Below are positions 23,871 to 31,579 of a stretch of 48,360 bases of DNA, in pieces; positions within the stretch are counted from its first letter, which is position 1, and each line of letters begins with the position of its first letter. The stretch comes from CANMUM01 sp965263365. GTDB lineage: Bacteria; Pseudomonadota; Alphaproteobacteria; Rhodobacterales; Rhodobacteraceae. Location: positions 1 to 48,360 of the forward strand of contig CBDHHJ010000004.1 in NCBI GenBank assembly GCA_965263365.1, in the 5' to 3' direction. The translations under genes and the position numbers were made by a program. The notes beneath the pieces are model-generated. The model was not told where the DNA came from and did not search any database. It was given only the letters and a program-made list of their open reading frames with translations.

Positions 23871-25940
23871 ATGACAAATACACCAAAGATTGAACGCTTT
23901 TCGCCTCTTTTTAAACCAATAAAAATTGGTCCGAAGCTTGCAAAAAATAGATTTTATCAGGTTCCACACTGCAATGGAATGGGGCGAAATCACCCGAGTG
24001 CAATGGCTGGGATGCGTGGAGTTAAAGCTGAAGGAGGGTGGGGTGTAGTTTGTACGGAGCAATGTGACATTCATTATTCGAGTTGTCATCCGCGAGAGTT
24101 GCGGTTGTGGGATTCAATCGACATCCCAGTGCTTTCTTTGGCTCGTGAAAAAATACATGAACATGGCGCTCTTGCGGGCATTGAGCTAGCTCACAACGGA
24201 TTTCATGTGAACAACATGGAAACAAGGGTTGTCCCGCTTGCACCTTCGGGTGGCCCCACACGCGGGATATCACCGGTCAATGCGCGAGCGATGACTAAAT
24301 CAGATATCATTGATTTCAGGCGTTGGCATAGAAATGCTGTTATAAATGCAAAAAAAGCAGGATTTGATATAATTTATATATATGCAGCACATGATATGAC
24401 GCTACCCGTCCATTTTATCTCTAGAAATTACAATCAGCGTAGTGATGAATACGGCGGCAATCTAAAAAATAGAATTCGTTTATTAAGAGAGTTACTGGAA
24501 GATGCGCAAGACGCCGTACAAGGCGAATGCGCGATAGCATTAAGGTTTAGTGTTGATGAATTGGTTGGAGATTCTGGTATTACTTGCGATGGGGAAGGAA
24601 AAGAAATTGTCCAGTTATTATCCGATTTACCAGATTTATGGGATGTTAACATTAGCTCATTTGCCAACGATGGAAAAACATCGAGATTTGCGTCAGAGGG
24701 CTATCAGGAAGAGTTTATTAGATTTGTTAAATCCTGCACGGAAAAGCCAGTTGTTGGGGTTGGTCGTTACACTTCACCGGACAAAATGCTAGCGCTAATA
24801 GAAACGGGAGTTTTAGATTTTATAGGAGCAGCTCGGCCATCTATATCAGATCCATTTTTACCGCAAAAAATATTTGATGGCAATTTTGATGACATACGAG
24901 AATGCATTGGCTGTAATATGTGTGTAGCTTCTGATAAGCTTAGTGTGCCCATTCGATGCACACAAAATCCAACAATTGGCGAGGAATGGCGTAGGGGGTG
25001 GCATCCTGAAAAAATTGCGCCAAAACTATCTCACCAAAAAATACTAGTGGTTGGTGGCGGGCCGGCAGGCTTGGAAGCCGCGCTTTGGTTGGGAAAGAGG
25101 GAGTATGAGGTATATCTAGCAGATGCGGAAGAAAGTTTTGGTGGGCGCATTGTACATGAATCGAAATTACCTAGTCTATCCGAATGGCGCAGAGTTGCCG
25201 ATTGGAGAATACATCAACTGAAAAAGAACAGGTTTGTCAATTTGTTGCCAAAGAACCGAATTTCCGCGGACGTAGCTTTAGAGGCCGAATTTGATTTAAT
25301 TGCAGTAGCGACTGGAGCGACGTGGAGGTCGGATGGAGTTGGTCGCATTCATTTTTCATCTATACCAGGTATTTCCACAGCTAATATAATAACGCCAGAT
25401 GACATATTTTCTGAAAATTTACCCTGTGGAAGAGTTCTCATATTTGATGATGACCATTTTTATATGGGTGGATTATTAGCTGAAAAATTGATTGGTCAAG
25501 GATGTGAGGTAGTTTTTGTTACAAGTGATCCCCTCGTTTCGGCATTCACTGCATTTACAGCAGAACATCAATTTATACAGAAACGGATACTAGAAATTTG
25601 TCAAAACGTTTATGTCTCTCATAAATTGTCTTCAGTTAACAAAAATGAATTTGAAATTAGCTGTATGTATACAAATAGGTCTGAACTTATTCAAGCTGAT
25701 ACCTGTTTGTTGGTGACTTCTAGAATGCCAAATGAAGAGTTATTTTTAGATATAAGAAGCAAAGTAGAAGCACTTGATTTTTCTTACAAAATTCCCAAGG
25801 TGCGGCAAATAGGTGATTGCCATGCACCAGGAACGATTGCAAGCGCGGTTTTTTCTGGGCACAATTTTGCAAGAACACTCGATAATAAAGTGTATGATTA
25901 TCCTGATTATAGGAGGGAAATTACATTACCAAGTTCTTAA
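23871..25940 (+). CDS. Trimethylamine dehydrogenase-like iron-sulfur flavoprotein
   Basis: The 689-residue protein has the full layout of the trimethylamine/dimethylamine dehydrogenase branch of old-yellow-enzyme proteins: an FMN barrel with VPHCNGMG (Cys34 at the place of the 6-S-cysteinyl FMN link), Tyr171 and His174 in YAAHD, a 4Fe-4S site with Cys345, Cys348, Cys351 and Cys363, RRGWHPEK, and a C-terminal dinucleotide domain (VVGGGPAG, 394-400). Relatives oxidise secondary or tertiary amines and histamine. In this operon it may oxidise the C-N or N-N part of the product. It starts directly after the yggS stop. No electron-transfer flavoprotein gene is nearby. Confidence 0.88.
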   Translation: MTNTPKIERFSPLFKPIKIGPKLAKNRFYQVPHCNGMGRNHPSAMAGMRGVKAEGGWGVVCTEQCDIHYSSCHPRELRLWDSIDIPVLSLAREKIHEHGALAGIELAHNGFHVNNMETRVVPLAPSGGPTRGISPVNARAMTKSDIIDFRRWHRNAVINAKKAGFDIIYIYAAHDMTLPVHFISRNYNQRSDEYGGNLKNRIRLLRELLEDAQDAVQGECAIALRFSVDELVGDSGITCDGEGKEIVQLLSDLPDLWDVNISSFANDGKTSRFASEGYQEEFIRFVKSCTEKPVVGVGRYTSPDKMLALIETGVLDFIGAARPSISDPFLPQKIFDGNFDDIRECIGCNMCVASDKLSVPIRCTQNPTIGEEWRRGWHPEKIAPKLSHQKILVVGGGPAGLEAALWLGKREYEVYLADAEESFGGRIVHESKLPSLSEWRRVADWRIHQLKKNRFVNLLPKNRISADVALEAEFDLIAVATGATWRSDGVGRIHFSSIPGISTANIITPDDIFSENLPCGRVLIFDDDHFYMGGLLAEKLIGQGCEVVFVTSDPLVSAFTAFTAEHQFIQKRILEICQNVYVSHKLSSVNKNEFEISCMYTNRSELIQADTCLLVTSRMPNEELFLDIRSKVEALDFSYKIPKVRQIGDCHAPGTIASAVFSGHNFARTLDNKVYDYPDYRREITLPSS

Positions 25941-25964
25941 TCTAAACTACGTACGGAGATATGC

Positions 25965-26981
25965 ATGCTTAATCTTAAGGAAGTTCTTCAAACTTTGGCT
26001 GACGGAAAATCACTTTCTGCTTTGGATAGTTATGCTTTGTTTGATTTCATGATTTCAGGTTCTGCAACAGATTCACAAATAGGCGCAATGTTGATGGGTT
26101 TACGTCAACGTGGCGAAACTATTGATGAAATAGTGGGAGCGGTTAAAGCTATGCGCTCAAAAATGAACAAGATAATAGTCCCGGAAAATTCGGTTGATAT
26201 CGTTGGGACTGGGGGTGATGGGGCTGGAACATATAATATTTCAACTTGCGCAATGTTCATTACTGCTGGCGTAGGAATTCCAGTCGCAAAGCACGGAAAT
26301 AAGGCTCTCTCCTCTAACTCAGGGGCTGCGGATGTATTAAAATCGCTTGGTGTAAATGTTGATATATCTAAGGAAATGGTTGAAAAGTGTTTGAGGCAAA
26401 TCGGTATTGGTTTTATGTATGCCCCAAAATATCATCCTGCATTAAAGCGTGTCATGCCCGTCCGAGAGGAATTAGCTTTCCGTACTATTTTTAATGTGCT
26501 TGGTCCATTAATGAATCCTGGTCAGGTGAAGAAACACCTAGTTGGCGTATATTCGCAAAAGTTGGTCGAGCCAATAGCAAATGCGCTTCTTGCGTTGGGT
26601 TCGGAGCGGGCATTGGTCGTGTATGGTGAACCTGGGTTTGATGAAATATCTACTGTTGGTACCACATATGTTGCCGAATTAGCCGGAGGTAAGATAAGAA
26701 CTTATGAGCTTGACCCAGAAGATTTCGGCTTAATGAAATGCAGAATTGAGGAAATTCGTGGAGGGACACCAGAACATAACGCAATGGCTCTAAGAAACGT
26801 ACTCGAAGGGAAAGAAAATTGCGCATATAGGGAGATAGCTGTATTTAACGCAGCTGGTGCCATAATTGTTGCTGGTAAGGCTAATTCTTGGCAGGAAGGG
26901 ATAGAGCTCGCCCAACACTCTATTGCTTCTGGTAAAGCGTTAACAACGCTAGAACGGTTAATAGAATTTAGTAATAGTTAG
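25965..26981 (+). CDS. trpD: Anthranilate phosphoribosyltransferase
   Basis: The 338-residue protein has the TrpD motifs intact: VGTGGDGAGTYNISTC, AKHGNKALSSNSGAADVL (PRPP and magnesium site), RVMPVREELAFRTIFNVLGP and NPG before the C-terminal domain. It transfers phosphoribosyl from PRPP to the amine of anthranilate. It is 24 bases after the flavoprotein gene and is followed by trpC, but trpE, trpG, trpF, trpB and trpA are absent from the window. It may top up tryptophan synthesis or phosphoribosylate another amine in the pathway; the active-site residues look like ordinary TrpD. Confidence 0.9.
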   Translation: MLNLKEVLQTLADGKSLSALDSYALFDFMISGSATDSQIGAMLMGLRQRGETIDEIVGAVKAMRSKMNKIIVPENSVDIVGTGGDGAGTYNISTCAMFITAGVGIPVAKHGNKALSSNSGAADVLKSLGVNVDISKEMVEKCLRQIGIGFMYAPKYHPALKRVMPVREELAFRTIFNVLGPLMNPGQVKKHLVGVYSQKLVEPIANALLALGSERALVVYGEPGFDEISTVGTTYVAELAGGKIRTYELDPEDFGLMKCRIEEIRGGTPEHNAMALRNVLEGKENCAYREIAVFNAAGAIIVAGKANSWQEGIELAQHSIASGKALTTLERLIEFSNS

Positions 26982-27012
26982 AAATATACTGATTTTCATA
27001 TAGGTTAGGCAC

Positions 27013-27807
27013 ATGAATATACTTGAAAAAATAGCGTTGGCTAAAATCGATGAAGTCAACATAATAAAATCTCAATTTTCAACAAATGAGATGCTCAAAC
27101 GAATTTCCAAATTGCCAGAAACTGTTAACTTTAAAGGTGCGCTATTAAACAAAATCCAGAAACGGAAAAATGCGATAATAGCCGAGGTTAAAAAAGCGAG
27201 CCCTTCTAAAGGATTATTGCGCAAAGACTTTGATTTGATAAAAATTGTGAATGCTTTTAGTCGTGGAGGCGCTGCTGGACTTTCTATTATTACTGATAAA
27301 CGGTTTTTTCAAGGTGACTCGTCATACATTCAACGCGCGAAAGACTGTTGTAAATTACCGATTTTACGAAAGGACTTTATCATTGATTCAGTACAAGTCT
27401 ATGAGACGCGGTTACTTGGGGCAGATGGAATTCTTTTAATACTTTCCATTTTAGATCACAAGACAGCGTTGGAACTGGAAAACATAGCTATTTCGTTAGG
27501 ATTAACAGTTTTCGTCGAAGTCCATAATGAAGAGCAGCTCAATCGCGCACTTAGCATGCGTGCTGAAATTATTGGCATCAACAATAGAGATACAAGAACA
27601 TTTGAAGCAGACCTTACAAATTCGGAAATTCTTTCAAAAAGGGTTCCTGCGGATCGCATGGTATTGAGTGAAAGTGGAATCGAAGGTCCGCAAGATGTGG
27701 CACGCCTCAATAAATCTGAGATTTATTGTTTCCTAATCGGAGAGAGTCTGATGCGTGCCGATGATATAGGCTCCTATACAGAAAAGCTGGTAAAAATATA
27801 CAGATAA
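27013..27807 (+). CDS. trpC: Indole-3-glycerol phosphate synthase
   Basis: The 264-residue TIM-barrel protein has the IGPS residues: AEVKKASPSKGLL, LSIITDKRFFQG, PILRKDFIIDSVQ, IIGINNRDTRTF and VLSESGI. It closes the ring of carboxyphenylaminodeoxyribulose phosphate in tryptophan synthesis. The gene lies 31 bases after trpD on the same strand, with no trpF between them. The pair is intact, so it is either a partial tryptophan supply unit or has been recruited to the island's product. It shows the same AT-rich codon use as its neighbours. Confidence 0.9.
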   Translation: MNILEKIALAKIDEVNIIKSQFSTNEMLKRISKLPETVNFKGALLNKIQKRKNAIIAEVKKASPSKGLLRKDFDLIKIVNAFSRGGAAGLSIITDKRFFQGDSSYIQRAKDCCKLPILRKDFIIDSVQVYETRLLGADGILLILSILDHKTALELENIAISLGLTVFVEVHNEEQLNRALSMRAEIIGINNRDTRTFEADLTNSEILSKRVPADRMVLSESGIEGPQDVARLNKSEIYCFLIGESLMRADDIGSYTEKLVKIYR

Positions 27808-27876
27808 TCAAAAAAAAATTTGACAGTACAAAAAGAAATCGTTAAGGTTTTCTCTAGGTTTAAAAGGGGGGTAGAG

Positions 27877-29136
27877 TTGGACAAATCGTTACGTGATAAT
27901 TTTTCTAGGCATTGGTGTTCAGGCGTAAATGTTTCGGCAATATGCTCAAATATTGCTACGCCAGTATTTATTTATAGTGAGGCGCAACTCATTAAAAATA
28001 TTGAGAGACTTCAATCGGCGATATCTGATTCAAAAATAAAAAATAAAGTTTCAACTTATGTTCCATTTTTCCCAAACTCTAATCCTCATGTACTGAATAT
28101 ATTAAAGAGTTTTGATGTTGGACTCTTGGTTCAGATGCCCAACGAATATGACATTGTATCACAGCATGGGTTCACAGATTTAATCGTCTCGCCTGGTTAT
28201 GTTTCTAATAGCGAAATTAGCTTCTGGAACAAGAAGAAATATAGGACATTTTTAGCGAGCATAGACGAGGTTCGATTTGCAATTCAAGATCATGCTCCAA
28301 CAATTAGCGTGAGAATAGATAGTCTAAATTCTGACAAAGCGGGCATTAAACTACAACAACTTCCAGAGCTGGCGCAAATTCTTAGCGAATCTGACAGATC
28401 GTTAGAGTGCTTTGAAGTTTATTGCGGCAGTGGAAATTCTTTAACTGACATGGTTAATATTGTTCGTCAGATTTTTGAAATTTATAAACGGTATTTTCCC
28501 TCGGCAAAATCAATTAATTTTGCCGGAGGCCATGGATTTGATTATTCAGAGTGGGACGAGGAGAAGAAGCACTTTGATTGGAAAACATATTTCGAAGCTA
28601 TCAATAAGTTAACGATAGAAATGAATATTCCTGTGAGCGTTGAGCTTCTATTTGAACCTGCTAGAGATTTGTTGGCAGATATTGGCGTGTTTGCGTGTCA
28701 AATCCAACGTGAATTGGTAACCCATTCTAATGGTCACGTTCTTGTCACAGATGGCTCGAGAATGCTGATGCCGTCTGCCCAACTAAGAGAAAGATCTCAT
28801 AATATATTTGTTGTGGACAAAAATTTTAATAACAAGTTAACTGGTGTGGAGGAAACATGTGAAGCAATGGTTCGGGGTCGAACCATATTGCGTCATGATT
28901 ATATATTACCAGGAACCAAAACTGTTCCAAAGAATGTTGTATCAGGCGATCGCCTATTGATACTTGATGTAGGTGCATATTGTGCGACGCAACATATGGA
29001 ATTTTTAAATGTTCCTCCAGCTCCAGAAGTGTTGATAGCAAACAGTGGTGAATATTTGATGGTTTCTAAAGCTGGGGAAGCGTTCGATAAATGGAGAAAT
29101 CTACCTTCCGCTCCCATACAATTGAATATAGTTTAA
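27877..29136 (+). CDS. PLP decarboxylase homologue lacking the PLP lysine
   Basis: The protein has the two-domain fold of ornithine/diaminopimelate-type decarboxylases (alanine racemase barrel, then beta domain). The motif that should read like YAVKANSNP is VPFFPNSNP, placing Phe65 at the Schiff-base lysine. Other sites also deviate: the HxGS position is YCGSGN, EPGR is EPAR, and the GPxC catalytic cysteine region reads MVRGRTILRHDYILPG. PLP chemistry therefore seems lost while the fold is kept. TTG 27877 with AGGGGGG five bases upstream is the better start (419 residues) than TTG 27820. It could be a binding protein, a partner subunit or an enzyme with new chemistry. Confidence 0.75.
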   Translation: MDKSLRDNFSRHWCSGVNVSAICSNIATPVFIYSEAQLIKNIERLQSAISDSKIKNKVSTYVPFFPNSNPHVLNILKSFDVGLLVQMPNEYDIVSQHGFTDLIVSPGYVSNSEISFWNKKKYRTFLASIDEVRFAIQDHAPTISVRIDSLNSDKAGIKLQQLPELAQILSESDRSLECFEVYCGSGNSLTDMVNIVRQIFEIYKRYFPSAKSINFAGGHGFDYSEWDEEKKHFDWKTYFEAINKLTIEMNIPVSVELLFEPARDLLADIGVFACQIQRELVTHSNGHVLVTDGSRMLMPSAQLRERSHNIFVVDKNFNNKLTGVEETCEAMVRGRTILRHDYILPGTKTVPKNVVSGDRLLILDVGAYCATQHMEFLNVPPAPEVLIANSGEYLMVSKAGEAFDKWRNLPSAPIQLNIV

Positions 29137-29147
29137 GGTGTCTCGTT

Positions 29148-29792
29148 ATGTCAGAGCTAGAAGAAGATGTAAGAATAGCGTTTGAAAACGAGTCGTTAGA
29201 TTTTGAAAAAATGACCGAACCACTCCATATGTTCAAAGAGTGGTTCGACTTTGCTTCGAAAAAAGAGATTAACGACCCAAATGCCATGGCTATAGCCACT
29301 GCTGATTTGTCTGGCATGCCTAACGTTAGAATGGTTCTTTTGAAAGAGTTTAATTCTCGTGGTTTTGTGTTCTATACAAACTCGGAATCGCAAAAAGGAA
29401 ACGAGCTCGCTGTTAATCAAAAGGCTTCAGCGGTTTTTCACTGGAAATCAATACGGCGACAAATCCGGATACGGGGAAATGTTGAAATTATTGACGGTCA
29501 AATTGCAGATGAGTATTTTGCTTCGCGCCCTAGAATAAGTAAAATCGGCGCATGGGCTAGTAAGCAATCGCGGCCTTTAAAGGATAGAACTGAATTCAAA
29601 AAGGCTATTATCAAAGAAATAGCACGATTTGGCGTTGGAAGTATTCCTCGTCCTCCTTATTGGAATGGTTATATTATTCGGCCATTATATATAGAGTTTT
29701 GGACAAATGGCGAGTTTAGACTCCATGATCGTGTTATTTTCAGTCGAGGTTCTGTCGATGAAGGATGGATAACTGAGCGATTTTATCCTTGA
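29148..29792 (+). CDS. pdxH: Pyridoxamine/pyridoxine 5'-phosphate oxidase
   Basis: The 214-residue protein matches PdxH along its length: NDPNAMAIATAD, RMVLLKEFNSRGFVFYTN with FMN-binding residues, RQIRIRGNVE, SRPRISKIGAWASKQS, PPYWNGYIIRP, and the substrate Arg-x-His in RLHDR. It oxidises pyridoxine or pyridoxamine phosphate to PLP with FMN and oxygen. ATG 29148 is chosen over an upstream in-frame start inside the previous gene because AAGG (29135-29138) lies nine bases before it. PhzG-type tailoring oxidases share this fold, but the Arg-x-His argues for true PdxH activity. It may replace PLP lost to a hydrazine product (inference). Confidence 0.87.
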   Translation: MSELEEDVRIAFENESLDFEKMTEPLHMFKEWFDFASKKEINDPNAMAIATADLSGMPNVRMVLLKEFNSRGFVFYTNSESQKGNELAVNQKASAVFHWKSIRRQIRIRGNVEIIDGQIADEYFASRPRISKIGAWASKQSRPLKDRTEFKKAIIKEIARFGVGSIPRPPYWNGYIIRPLYIEFWTNGEFRLHDRVIFSRGSVDEGWITERFYP

Positions 29793-29796
29793 TTTT

Positions 29797-29870
29797 GGCG
29801 TGGTGGCAGAGTGGTGATGCATCGGATTGCAAATCCGATTACAATGGTTCGATTCCATTCCATGCCTCCA
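29797..29870 (+). tRNA. tRNA-Cys (GCA), CCA encoded
   Basis: The acceptor stem GGCGTGG/CCATGCC includes one G-T pair. The anticodon stem-loop is TCGGA-TTGCAAA-TCCGA with anticodon GCA, the T arm AATGG-TTCGATT-CCATT is perfect, the discriminator is U (the CysRS identity base) and CCA follows. Size and D-arm shape match bacterial tRNA-Cys. It lies four bases after the pdxH stop and 15 bases before the LysE-type gene, so it is probably transcribed with the operon. Confidence 0.93.
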
Positions 29871-29885
29871 ATGGAAGAAGAGTAG

Positions 29886-30506
29886 ATGCTTAATTATTTA
29901 GTTTCATCTTTCATAGTTATTATATTGCCTGGCACTGGGGTGATATATACGCTTTCGGTCGGTTTAAAAGCTGGAAAGATATCAAGCTTGTTTGCTGCCT
30001 TTGGATGTACACTCGGCATTGTGCCGCATATTTTGGTTAGTCTAACTGGATTAGCAACCTTATTTGCATCTGGTGGTGCAATGACTTTGGTCGTTTCATA
30101 TGCAGGAGCCGCATATCTAGTCTATTTGGCATATAAAACGGCTATGACGCCTATAGATTTGAATTTAGATGCGGGTTTCGCTTTATCAATGAGTAAGAAG
30201 TCAGTTGTTAGAGATGGATTTATGATCAACATTCTTAATCCCAAATTGATTTTCTTTTTTCTTGCATTTCTCCCTCAATTCATTGACAAAAACAGGTCAG
30301 ATGTGCTGTCTCAGATGATCTATCTGTCGACTATTTTCGTTGGCATGACTTTTGTTGTTTTTGTTCAATATGGTCTATTTGCATCATTTGCACGAAAATA
30401 TATCATTCAACACGGCGCGATTCTGAAGTTTATTAATTATCTTTTTGCTGCCTTGTTTGTTTTGCTGGCAATCCGTATTTTATTGGAGTCAGGTTTTTTA
30501 ACATAA
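29886..30506 (+). CDS. LysE/RhtB-family exporter
   Basis: The 206-residue membrane protein has the family pattern PGTGVIYTLSVGLKAG at the start, GAAYLVYLAYKT, and NILNPKLIFFFLAFLPQF in the middle, with five to six hydrophobic segments. Family members export amino acids, homoserine lactones and analogues. It is the last gene of the island, after the tRNA-Cys, with a GGAAGAAGAG ribosome site. It is distinct from the exporter at 16183, so the island may export two compounds, or the two may be partly redundant. Confidence 0.87.
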   Translation: MLNYLVSSFIVIILPGTGVIYTLSVGLKAGKISSLFAAFGCTLGIVPHILVSLTGLATLFASGGAMTLVVSYAGAAYLVYLAYKTAMTPIDLNLDAGFALSMSKKSVVRDGFMINILNPKLIFFFLAFLPQFIDKNRSDVLSQMIYLSTIFVGMTFVVFVQYGLFASFARKYIIQHGAILKFINYLFAALFVLLAIRILLESGFLT

Positions 30507-30564
30507 GATAAATTATCAGAAGTATATACATTGTTAACACGTCAAAATTTTTGTGCTATTCACT

Positions 30565-30579
30565 TCTCAATTATTGAGA
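30565..30579. promoter_or_regulatory. Palindrome overlapping the mazE ribosome site
   Basis: TCTCAATTATTGAGA is a perfect 7-1-7 palindrome whose right arm forms part of the GAGAGG ribosome site of mazE (start 30589). It is a natural place for binding by the MazE-MazF complex or for an mRNA hairpin. Confidence 0.55.
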
Positions 30580-30588
30580 GGTTTTGTT

Positions 30589-30801
30589 ATGCAAGTTCAA
30601 GTTAAAAAATGGGGCAATAGCGCATCGATGCGTCTACCCTCAAATATTCTTCAAGATGTTGGTCTCAAGCTTGATGACACCGTAGATATTCGCGAGCAAG
30701 ACGGTTGTATCATTATAGAGCCTGTTCGTACCCCATCAGTTTCACTATCGTCTCTCATCGGAAAAATCTCTGATGATGCAGCTGGAAACGAGTGGATTTA
30801 A
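30589..30801 (+). CDS. mazE: MazE-type antitoxin
   Basis: The 70-residue protein starts MQVQVKKWGNSASMRLPSNI, the swapped-hairpin AbrB/MazE DNA-binding fold, followed by LKLDDTVDIREQDGCIIIEP and a tail that should bind the toxin. ATG 30589 has GAGAGG seven bases upstream; an upstream in-frame start at 30553 lacks such a site. Its stop overlaps the toxin ATG (TAATG). It should counteract the toxin and repress the operon through the palindrome at 30565. Confidence 0.87.
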   Translation: MQVQVKKWGNSASMRLPSNILQDVGLKLDDTVDIREQDGCIIIEPVRTPSVSLSSLIGKISDDAAGNEWI

Positions 30802-31136
30802 TGGCAACCTATGTGCCTGACCAAGGCGATATCGTTTGGCTCGAATTTAATCCGCAGGCAGGTCACGAGCAAGCTTGGCATCGTCCTGCGGTCGTGTTGA
30901 GTCCACTTGCCTATAATCAGAAAACAGGCCTGATGCTGTGCGTTCCACTAACCACAAAGATCAAGGGTTATCCATTTGAAGTCGAAATCAAAGGCGAACC
31001 AAAGAATGTCGCCCTCGCTGATCAGATCAAAAGTCTCGATTGGCGTGCGAGAAAAGCACAGCTTAAAGGTCACGTGACAGAGCAAGAGCTGGATCAAATC
31101 CGCGCCAAGGCCAGTGCTTTATTAAATGGCAGTTAA
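30801..31136 (+). CDS. mazF: MazF/PemK-type mRNA endonuclease toxin
   Basis: The 111-residue protein has the MazF core: YVPDQGDIVWLEFNPQAGHEQAWHRPAVVLSP at the start, LCVPLTTKIKGYPFEV with the catalytic Thr region, and ALADQIKSLDWRARKA near the end. The family cuts single-stranded mRNA at short sequences. It is translated by coupling with mazE. This third complete toxin-antitoxin pair of the window marks the border between the biosynthetic and catabolic islands. Confidence 0.88.
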   Translation: MATYVPDQGDIVWLEFNPQAGHEQAWHRPAVVLSPLAYNQKTGLMLCVPLTTKIKGYPFEVEIKGEPKNVALADQIKSLDWRARKAQLKGHVTEQELDQIRAKASALLNGS

Positions 31137-31146
31137 AGTAAGGCGA

Positions 31147-31443
31147 CTATATATATCCTAGCAATTCTAGAACAAGTGCAATCATGCGAGGCTTGTCAGT
31201 GGGGACAGATGTTGTGATGAGCAACGTCAGTGTTGCCAGCGCCGTTTCTGGTAACTTTGCGGTATCAAAATTGTTTGCGCGCAGAAACCAAATAAATGCA
31301 AACGCACCTGTCCGCGTATTCCCATCATTATATGGATGATTTTTAACAATAAAATACAAAATATGGGCGGCCTTTTCTTCAAGTGTCGGATAGGTCCTTT
31401 CCCCAAACACTTCCCGTATCATATTTCCTAAGATGCAACGCAA
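31147..31443 (-). pseudogene. Fic/RhuM-type protein, C-terminal fragment
   Basis: The frame encodes KAAHILYFIVKNHPYNDGNT and GAFAFIWFLR, the Fic-motif region seen at the C-terminal end of RhuM-like Fic proteins. The usual long N-terminal part is missing, and the first residues (MRCILGN) look like a chance start. In intact relatives the motif nearer to HPF-x-DGNKR binds the nucleotide; here Thr replaces Lys. I take it as a remnant without its N-terminal domain. Confidence 0.65.
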
Positions 31444-31521
31444 AGTACCTTTCGTTTTTTCGGATGCAAATGAAACGATAAACTAAAAATCTAAACCGTC
31501 GCACTTCACATAGATTCCACA

Positions 31522-31558
31522 CCTCACCCTTAACCTTTAGGTCAGGTTAAAGGTGAGG
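31522..31558. terminator. Strong hairpin behind the ABC operon
   Basis: CCTCACCCTTAACCT (31522-31536) pairs with AGGTTAAAGGTGAGG (31544-31558) over 15 positions with one G-T pair and a 7-base loop. It lies 22 bases after the leftward stop at 31580. Neither side has a long T-run, so termination may be only partial. Confidence 0.6.
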
Positions 31559-31579
31559 GGCTTTAAATTGTCAAATAAT

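Noticed and set aside
25965..27807. Part of a normal tryptophan operon
   Set aside because: trpE, trpG, trpF, trpB and trpA are all missing and the neighbours are unrelated to tryptophan; it is kept only as one possible explanation.
29797..29870. tRNA as integration site of the island
   Set aside because: The tRNA is complete and I did not find a second copy of its 3' end elsewhere in the window; a search by computer would be needed to exclude it.
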